Of a stretch of DNA of 19,059 nt, positions 14,236-19,059 are shown in pieces. Under the pieces are notes generated by a model, which saw nothing but the letters and a program-made list of their open reading frames with translations, was not told the origin of the DNA and did not search any database. Source of the DNA: Chloroflexota bacterium (GTDB taxonomy: Bacteria > Chloroflexota > UBA4733); the NCBI GenBank assembly GCA_025980355.1, contig JAICXR010000011.1, forward strand, positions 1 through 19,059, written 5' to 3'. The stretch's first letter is position 1. The number at the start of each line of letters is the position of its first letter. A program made the position numbers and the translations under genes.

Positions 14236-16145
14236 CGAGCGTCGACCTTCAGCTTCGCCCAGCCGGCTTTGCCGACGCGCAGGACTAATCCGTCGGCCGG
14301 TGTGACCTCGGCATTCGGTTCGCGGATACGTCGCCCGCCCACTTCGACGCCGCCTTGCTCGACGAGCCGGCGCGCCGCGCCTTTACTCGGCGCCAAGCAC
14401 AGCTCGACCATCAGGTCCGTCAGCCGGCGCGGCTGGGCCGTGACCGTGACCTCCGGCAGGTCCGCCGGACGCTCGTGCTGGCTGACCTCCCGGTTGAACT
14501 CCCGCTCCGCCTCCACTGCCGCCTCGGCGCTGTGGAACTGGGTCACCATCGTCCGCGCCAAGCGGGCTTTGGCCTCGCGCGGGTTGAGCTCGCCGCTTTC
14601 CATGGCCTCCGCGAGCTGGCGAATCTCCGCCATCGGCACGGTCGTACAGGTCTCGAAGTAGGTGAGGATCTGCTCGTCGTGCATGCGCATGAGGGCGAAG
14701 TACTGATCGCGTGGCGGGTCCAGCACGTTGATGACGTTGCCGGCGCTGGTCGACATCTTTTCGCCGTTCGGGCCGGGGATCAACGGCCCGGTCATCACCA
14801 CCTGCGGGCGCTGGCCGGCACGCTCCTGCAGCAGCCGGCCCGCCAGCAGGTTGAAGAGTTGATCGGTCCCTCCCACCTCGACATCGCTCCGCAGCACCAC
14901 CGAGTCATAGCCCTGCATCAGCGGATACAGGAACTCGTGCAGGTAAATCGGCTTGCCGGCGACGTGGCGCAGGTGGAAATTCTCCCGTTCCAGCATCTGC
15001 TGGACCGTGAAGTTGGACGCGAGCTCGATGACCTCCGCGAAGGTGAGTGCGCTCAGCCAATCGGCGTTGTAGACAACCTCCGTCTTGCTGATGTCGATGA
15101 TCCGGCCCGCCTGTTCGACGTAGCGTGCCATATTGGCCTGCACTTCGGCGGCGGTCAGTTGGCGGCGGTAGGCGGTCTTATCCGATGGGTCGCCCAGCAT
15201 GCCGGTGAAGCTGCCGACCAGGAACTGGATGCGATGGCCGAGCTCCTGGAACTGGCGCAACTTGAACAGTTGGGTGGCACGGCCCACGTGCAACAACGGC
15301 CCGGTGGGATCGATGCCGAGTTTGACCGTCAGCCTTTCGCCGTTCCGCAGGCGCGGCTCCAGTTCCTCGCGCTTGATCAGTTCGACGACGCCGCGCCCGA
15401 GCAGCTCATCGATGCCGTCGCCGTCCACGGGTACCGTGCTGAGCAACGGGAAGCGCAGCAGCGTGCAGCAGGGATGGGCGGCATCCACGATGGCCGTCGT
15501 CGTGCGGGCGCCCAGATGCTCGCGCAGCAGGGCCGCCAGTTCTTCCACGGCCGCCCGGACCCGGCCCTCGGTCTGGCCGGCGAAGCCGTCGATCGGGAAG
15601 AAGAGCGTGCGCGAGCGCTCGTCGGCGCGGCCCGTCCGGCTCTGGCGAGAGATCCACCAGCGCGTGCGCACGTCGCGTTCGTCGGCGTAGACCGGCTCAC
15701 CGGCGGGGACGGTTTCGGCCGCCTCGCTCCCGTAGGGCAGGAACGTGTCGCCGGGCAGCGCCAGGCGCACGGCGAGGTCGCCCCTGGTGGCGTCAAGATC
15801 GTGGACACCGAGGGAGACGCCGTGGCGGAGGGCGATCGCGTTGGCGAGGTCGACGGCAGGGTTGACGGAGGGGAGCGTCTGGCCGGCGCGCACCCGCTCG
15901 AGCAGCCGCTCGATCGCGGGCGGATGCTGGGCGGTATCCACGCCGAATTGCTCCAGCGCCGCGTTCCAGAGCGTGCCAGGCGCGCCCTCTGGCGGCTGTT
16001 GCCGGGCGGCTGCAACCGCCTGCCCCAGCAGCGTCGACGGTGGGTCATCGCTGCGACGACGATTGTCAACAAGGCGGGCGACAATGACACCGACCAGGTA
16101 GTCGGACCGGCGCGCCAGGATTTCCGGGGCGATGCAGAACTTCAC
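14232..16145 (-). CDS. tyrS: B3/4-domain-tyrosyl-tRNA synthetase fusion protein
   Basis: A 637-aa continuous frame with two parts. Residues about 1-235 look like a complete B3/4 domain protein (PF03483, COG3382): opening MKFCIAPEIL...GVIVARLVDN, then SVNPAVDLANAIALRHG (93-109), HDLDATRGDLAVRLA (115-129) and FLPYGSEAAE (135-144). Residues about 244-637 are a full bacterial TyrRS: LGIDPT (276-281), HIGH-equivalent HVGR (286-289), the tyrosine-binding Y-x3-Q-x2-D (Tyr407, Gln411, Asp414), KMSTS (463-467) and a C-terminal S4 domain (about 573-637). TyrRS charges tRNA-Tyr; B3/4 in PheRS beta hydrolyses mischarged tRNA. The second His of HIGH is Arg. The GTG start overlaps the SPFH stop (GTGA). An internal GTG at 15428 could start a separate TyrRS, but no clear Shine-Dalgarno precedes it. 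Both domain calls are firm; the editing role of the fusion is inferred. Confidence 0.93.
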   Translation of the reverse strand: MKFCIAPEILARRSDYLVGVIVARLVDNRRRSDDPPSTLLGQAVAAARQQPPEGAPGTLWNAALEQFGVDTAQHPPAIERLLERVRAGQTLPSVNPAVDLANAIALRHGVSLGVHDLDATRGDLAVRLALPGDTFLPYGSEAAETVPAGEPVYADERDVRTRWWISRQSRTGRADERSRTLFFPIDGFAGQTEGRVRAAVEELAALLREHLGARTTTAIVDAAHPCCTLLRFPLLSTVPVDGDGIDELLGRGVVELIKREELEPRLRNGERLTVKLGIDPTGPLLHVGRATQLFKLRQFQELGHRIQFLVGSFTGMLGDPSDKTAYRRQLTAAEVQANMARYVEQAGRIIDISKTEVVYNADWLSALTFAEVIELASNFTVQQMLERENFHLRHVAGKPIYLHEFLYPLMQGYDSVVLRSDVEVGGTDQLFNLLAGRLLQERAGQRPQVVMTGPLIPGPNGEKMSTSAGNVINVLDPPRDQYFALMRMHDEQILTYFETCTTVPMAEIRQLAEAMESGELNPREAKARLARTMVTQFHSAEAAVEAEREFNREVSQHERPADLPEVTVTAQPRRLTDLMVELCLAPSKGAARRLVEQGGVEVGGRRIREPNAEVTPADGLVLRVGKAGWAKLKVDAR

Positions 16146-16960
16146 GCCGTCGCCCCTTCTCCCTTCGCCGCGCCATTCTCCCGCGTCGCTTCCTTCGCCA
16201 GGGCGGTGAGGCCGCTCAGGCCGCCAAACGTCATGCTCTCGACGGCGGAGGACGGGACGATGACGGTGCTGGTGCCGCCGGCCTTCATCACCTCATACAG
16301 CATGTTCATGCCGCGCAGGTGCAACGCCATTGGGTTCGTATCGTAAACCTTCCCCGCCTCGGAGAAGCGTTGCGCCACCGCGACCTCGCTGTCGCCCAGG
16401 ATCATGCGGGCCTGGCGCTCGCGTTCCGCCTGGGCGACGCGGCTCATGGCGTCCTGCAAGACGTCGGGGATCTTGATGTCGCGCATCTGCACGGAGAGCA
16501 CTTTGACGCCCCAGGGTTCCGTCTGATGGTCCAGCGTTTCCGTCATCGCCGTGTCCAGGGCGGTGCGGTCGGAGAGCACCTGGGCCAGGTCGGTCCGCCC
16601 GATGATGTCGCGCAGGGCCGTCTGCGCCGCGCCCATGACGGCGCTCGTGTAGTCGACCACCTGCAGCACCGCCAGCGACGGGTCGATGACCCGCCAGAAG
16701 AGGATCGTGTCGACGTTCACCGGCACGTTGTCCCGCGTCAACGTCTGTTCGGCCTTGAAGCCGCTCGTCACCGTGCGCAGGTCGATGGTGAAGGGGGTGC
16801 GTTCGACGAACGGCAGCAGGAAGAAGATGCCCGGCCCGCGCACGCCGCTGAAGCGGCCGAGGCGCAGCACCACTTTGCGCTGCCACTCGCTGCACTGACG
16901 CAGCGACGACATCAGCACGATGATGATCAGGACGACGATGACGACGATGGCACCACCCAT
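16142..16960 (-). CDS. SPFH/stomatin-like membrane protein (slipin)
   Basis: A 272-aa protein with an N-terminal membrane helix (residues about 3-18) followed by an SPFH/band-7 domain (about 24-190): EWQRKVVLRLGRF, GPGIFFLLPFVER, the DLRT segment, WGVKVLSVQMRDIKIP (150-165) and AERERQARMI (178-187). Such proteins oligomerise on the inner membrane as scaffolds for membrane microdomains or proteases. No NfeD-like protease partner is nearby. The ATG is supported by AAGGAGA six bases upstream (16967-16973). The stop overlaps the GTG start of the TyrRS fusion, so this gene is probably an early member of the heptose operon. The Gly/Ala/Lys-rich tail (about 257-272) is likely disordered. Confidence 0.95.
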   Translation of the reverse strand: MGGAIVVIVVLIIIVLMSSLRQCSEWQRKVVLRLGRFSGVRGPGIFFLLPFVERTPFTIDLRTVTSGFKAEQTLTRDNVPVNVDTILFWRVIDPSLAVLQVVDYTSAVMGAAQTALRDIIGRTDLAQVLSDRTALDTAMTETLDHQTEPWGVKVLSVQMRDIKIPDVLQDAMSRVAQAERERQARMILGDSEVAVAQRFSEAGKVYDTNPMALHLRGMNMLYEVMKAGGTSTVIVPSSAVESMTFGGLSGLTALAKEATRENGAAKGEGATA

Positions 16961-17014
16961 GGCGACTCTCCTTCTCCGCGACCATCGGGCCGCCGGATTC
17001 TGCCTTTCGGGACC

Positions 17015-17491
17015 CTACGGTACGATGCGCCACTGCGCCGGTAGCCGGTACACGCGCTGGCGACCGTCGGCGCTCTCCTCCGGGAAGGTGGGCACGTGCC
17101 CCTCGCGCCGTACCTCCGCATAGGTGTTCTGCACCTGGATGATACGCTTTTTCGCCACGTTGAACACGATGACGCCCCATTGGTACGGCTGCAGACTCGC
17201 CGCGCGGGTGACGTCGTCGACGACGCGAAAGACGGGCTGGAACAGACGCGGGTCGGCCCGCAGGGCGTTATGCACGTGCTGGAAGTTGCCATAGGCGTTA
17301 TGTTCGTCGAAGACGGCTAGCCCGGAGCGGACGTGGGCGACCAAGCGCCGATCCTCCCGTTCGACGGACGTGAGGAGCGCCTCGATGGTCTTGGGATCGC
17401 GGGCGCAGCAGGAGACGAGAACGGCGAGGGCCGTTGGCGGCGCGACGAAGCTGATCGCCTGCTCGGCCTCGACGACGGTAAATCGCATCAT
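17015..17491 (-). CDS. Conserved-looking protein of unknown function
   Basis: Not recognised. A soluble protein of about 158 aa starting MMRFTVVEAEQ; an ATG at 17548 would add 19 residues. No membrane segment, signal peptide or known motif is seen. It has a mixed alpha/beta look: a hydrophobic start (FVAPPTALAVLVSCC), a charged helix (ARDPKTIEALLTSVEREDRRLV), and a beta-rich end with WGVIVFNVAKKRIIQVQNTY and a final RQRVYRLPAQWRIVP. Codon bias matches its neighbours and the frame is far longer than chance permits on this strand. It precedes the SPFH gene by 54 bases and follows the response regulator by 117, so it may head the operon. A GATACT box (17520-17515) lies just ahead of the shorter start. 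Confidence 0.75.
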   Translation of the reverse strand: MMRFTVVEAEQAISFVAPPTALAVLVSCCARDPKTIEALLTSVEREDRRLVAHVRSGLAVFDEHNAYGNFQHVHNALRADPRLFQPVFRVVDDVTRAASLQPYQWGVIVFNVAKKRIIQVQNTYAEVRREGHVPTFPEESADGRQRVYRLPAQWRIVP

Positions 17492-17608
17492 GAAAGCTAT
17501 CGGCTGCCGTTCCCAGTATCGATGTATCGAAGCCTGACCATGGATCATGACCCGTGGCCGTCCCCTGCATGGTACGGCACAACGCCGCCGGGAGCAACGC
17601 GCCGTCGC

Positions 17609-18334
17609 CTAGGTCGCTGCGGCGGCCGCGCTCTGGACCACGAGGCGGTAGCCGACGCCACGCTCCGTCACGAGGTATTGAGGATGCTGCGGATCGGGCT
17701 CGACCTTTTCGCGCACGCGCCGGATATGGACGCGCAAGGTGTCCACGTCGATCGCATCGGCGGGATCCCAGACGCGCTGGAGGAGTGCGGTCGAGGGGAC
17801 GACGCGGTTGGCGTTGCGGGCCAGCACGCTCAACAACCGCGCTTCCGTCGCCGTCAGGTTGGCGGTACGCCCTTCCATGTTCACGGTCCGATCGCTGAAG
17901 CTGATCTGGACCGCCGGACTGAGCACCAGTTCGCGGCCCCGCTGCACCGGCAGCTCGCCGAAGCGGCGCAGGATGCGCTTGGCGCGCGCGATCAACTCCC
18001 GGCCGTCGAACGGTTTGACGATATAGTCCTCGGCGAAGGTGTTGATGGCCTGGACGACAATGTCCTTATCGCCCGAGGCGGTGAGCATGATGATCGGCAC
18101 ATCGGCGCGGCTCTTCAGGGCCCGGGCGAGCTCGAAGCCGTCCATGACCGGCATGCTGCGGTCGACAATGGCAAGGTCGGGCAGGCCGTGCCGGAGGGTC
18201 GCCAACGCCTGGGCGCCGTTGGTGGCGGTGATCACGTCGAAGCCGACGCGCTCGAATAGGACCTCGACAAGGCGGCGGACGTGGGCATCGTCGTCCACCA
18301 CGAGCACGAGCGGCGCAAGGCGTTCAGCGTCCAT
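17609..18334 (-). CDS. OmpR/PhoB-family response regulator (orphan)
   Basis: A 241-aa two-domain regulator. The receiver domain (about 8-122) has the acidic cluster Asp14-16, the phospho-acceptor Asp58 in IVDRSMPVMDG, Thr85 and Lys107 in YIVKPF, all needed for phosphorylation. The C-terminal winged helix (about 145-235) has the DNA-recognition segment DVDTLRVHIRRVREKVE and the closing wing YLVTERGVGYRL. It should bind direct repeats in promoters. No histidine kinase gene is adjacent, so its partner is encoded elsewhere. The ATG at 18334 has only a weak purine stretch upstream. It ends in five alanines. Target genes cannot be told; the leftward operon beyond it is a candidate. Confidence 0.96.
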   Translation of the reverse strand: MDAERLAPLVLVVDDDAHVRRLVEVLFERVGFDVITATNGAQALATLRHGLPDLAIVDRSMPVMDGFELARALKSRADVPIIMLTASGDKDIVVQAINTFAEDYIVKPFDGRELIARAKRILRRFGELPVQRGRELVLSPAVQISFSDRTVNMEGRTANLTATEARLLSVLARNANRVVPSTALLQRVWDPADAIDVDTLRVHIRRVREKVEPDPQHPQYLVTERGVGYRLVVQSAAAAAT

Positions 18335-18492
18335 CGGCGTCTCTCACAGCGTCCCTCTCGCTCATCCCTTGTCCCCATTCCTACCGACAGTCCCACGCAA
18401 CGGGCCAGCTATCGGATTCCCAGATGCCGAGGCCTTCAGCTTCCTTCTCGCGCGGACCCTAGATTGTACAGTACCGCGCGTTAAGATTGGGT

Positions 18493-18610
18493 TATTATTC
18501 CGACCGACCGGTTGGCACATCGCTTGCTGAGCCACCGAGAGGAACCGGCTGCGCCGTCGCGCCGCCATCGGCAAACGCTCCGCGGGCCAGGATCGATCCG
18601 GTCGGCGCAG
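18493..18610 (+). promoter_or_regulatory. Possible promoter and structured leader of the YtxH-like gene
   Basis: The 293-base gap 18335-18627 holds a TATTAT -10 candidate (18493-18498) and, just before the Shine-Dalgarno, an 8-base inverted repeat CTGCGCCG (18549-18556)/CGGCGCAG (18603-18610) enclosing a perfect GGATCGATCC palindrome (18590-18599). The closing arm ends one base before the ribosome site, so a folded leader could affect translation. No known riboswitch was recognised. Confidence 0.3.
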
Positions 18611-18611
18611 G

Positions 18612-18620
18612 AAAGGGAGG
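18612..18620 (+). promoter_or_regulatory. Strong Shine-Dalgarno of the YtxH-like gene
   Basis: AAAGGGAGG seven bases before the ATG at 18628; it confirms the start of a gene that runs out of the window. Confidence 0.75.
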
Positions 18621-18627
18621 AAACGCG

Positions 18628-19059
18628 ATGTTCTGGCGGTTAAGGTCCCTCATGCTCGGCATCATTCTCGGGCTGCTGTTCTCACCCGGCAGCGGCACGG
18701 AGAATCGCCGGCGCTTGTGGGTGTGGCTGCAAGGGGCGGCCGGCCAGGCCGCCCCGAAGGTGCAAACGCAGCTCCAACAGGTGGCGACCAAAGGCTCCGC
18801 CGTCGCCTCGCAAACGCTGGACCAGGCGCGTCAGCAGGTCGCCCCCATCGCCCAGCGCGCGCAAGAAACACTCAGCACCGCCAGCCAAACGGCCCAAGAG
18901 AAAATCGGGCAAGTCACGAAGCAGGCAATGTCTCGCCCGAGCGACGGCCCCGCGCACGGAAGCCCGCCGCCGGCAACCGGAGCCGGTCAATCGCCGGCAA
19001 CCCCACCAAGCCCATCGCCGTCGACGAGCCCCAGCCAAGGGCCAACGGCCAACCCCACC
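18628..19059 (+). CDS. YtxH-like membrane-anchored protein (3' end outside window)
   Basis: The frame runs off the window; 144 residues are visible. It opens with MFWRLRSLMLGIILGLLFSP, a short hydrophobic helix followed by SGTENRRRLW, very like the YtxH family signature (Gly-rich helix, then a PxSGxExR-type segment). Residues about 45-108 are Gln/Ala/Thr-rich with heptad-like spacing (QVQ/QLQQ, QARQQV, AQRAQETL), predicted helical or coiled coil, and the tail (about 113-144) is Pro/Ser/Thr-rich and probably disordered. A strong AAAGGGAGG (18612-18620) lies seven bases before the ATG. YtxH proteins are small envelope or stress proteins of unknown mechanism. Family by resemblance; gene itself is secure. 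Confidence 0.82.
   Translation, partial: MFWRLRSLMLGIILGLLFSPGSGTENRRRLWVWLQGAAGQAAPKVQTQLQQVATKGSAVASQTLDQARQQVAPIAQRAQETLSTASQTAQEKIGQVTKQAMSRPSDGPAHGSPPPATGAGQSPATPPSPSPSTSPSQGPTANPT
18733..18755. repeat. GC-rich hairpin inside the YtxH-like gene
   Basis: Perfect 9-base arms GGGGCGGCC and GGCCGCCCC around a five-base loop (GGCCA). It codes for QGAAGQAAP in the protein, with no T-run after it. Any effect on the mRNA is unproven. Confidence 0.7.

Noticed and set aside
14355..16346. A 663-codon open frame on the plus strand opposite the TyrRS fusion
   Set aside because: Antisense to a gene with clear catalytic motifs; its composition (Arg, Gln, Asp, Val rich, no domains) is that of a mirror of GC-rich coding DNA.
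16142..16960. A T-box or other tRNA-sensing leader before the TyrRS
   Set aside because: The synthetase start lies inside the stop of the SPFH gene, so there is no untranslated leader in which such an element could fold.
1..19059. tRNA, rRNA, CRISPR array, insertion sequence or phage genes
   Set aside because: No cloverleaf, conserved rRNA stretch, repeat-spacer pattern, transposase or integrase motif was seen on either strand.

Overview
GC-rich bacterial window with tightly packed genes, many 1-4 nt start/stop overlaps and frequent GTG starts. Protein style (paired ABC exporters, several amidohydrolase-2 enzymes, the form of TyrRS, the DprA and Nth variants) suggests a Chloroflexota-like organism, perhaps near Thermomicrobia/Sphaerobacter. 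This is an impression from the sequence, not a database result. No rRNA, tRNA, CRISPR, insertion sequence or phage gene was seen.

Layout. 1-2546 (+): two ABC exporter half-transporters, the first cut by the window edge, probably a heterodimer. 2543-3232 (-): a dienelactone hydrolase whose stop codon lies on the same CTAG as the exporter stop. 3401-5667 (+): an amidohydrolase-2 protein, a one-base-overlapping Rieske [2Fe-2S] protein, then endonuclease III. 5689-6801 (-): dprA. 6866-7627 (+): a YesL/DUF624-like membrane protein. 7663-8055 (-): a putative small membrane protein next to a cluster of perfect palindromes. 8115-9095 (+) and 9097-9948 (-): an aldo/keto reductase and a fuconolactonase-like amidohydrolase facing each other.

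10189-18334 is dominated by leftward genes: an orphan OmpR-type response regulator, an unrecognised 158-aa protein, a stomatin-like SPFH protein, a 637-aa fusion of a B3/4 domain with a complete tyrosyl-tRNA synthetase, then three heptose genes (hddA-like kinase, gmhA-like isomerase, hddC-like nucleotidyltransferase) and a GT4 glycosyltransferase. SPFH, the TyrRS fusion, hddA and gmhA overlap by GTGA/GTGA/ATGA, so they are probably one translationally coupled operon. The heptose genes fit synthesis of GDP-D-glycero-alpha-D-manno-heptose for a surface glycan; the bisphosphate phosphatase gmhB is not in the window. Two tiny rightward genes for single-helix membrane proteins (10189-10368, 11602-11811) bracket the glycosyltransferase. 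At the right edge (18628 onward) is the start of a YtxH-like membrane-anchored protein with a Pro/Ser-rich tail.

The most unusual item is the in-frame B3/4-TyrRS fusion: a domain known from PheRS beta-subunit editing and from free-standing COG3382 proteins is joined to a TyrRS, embedded in an envelope-sugar operon.
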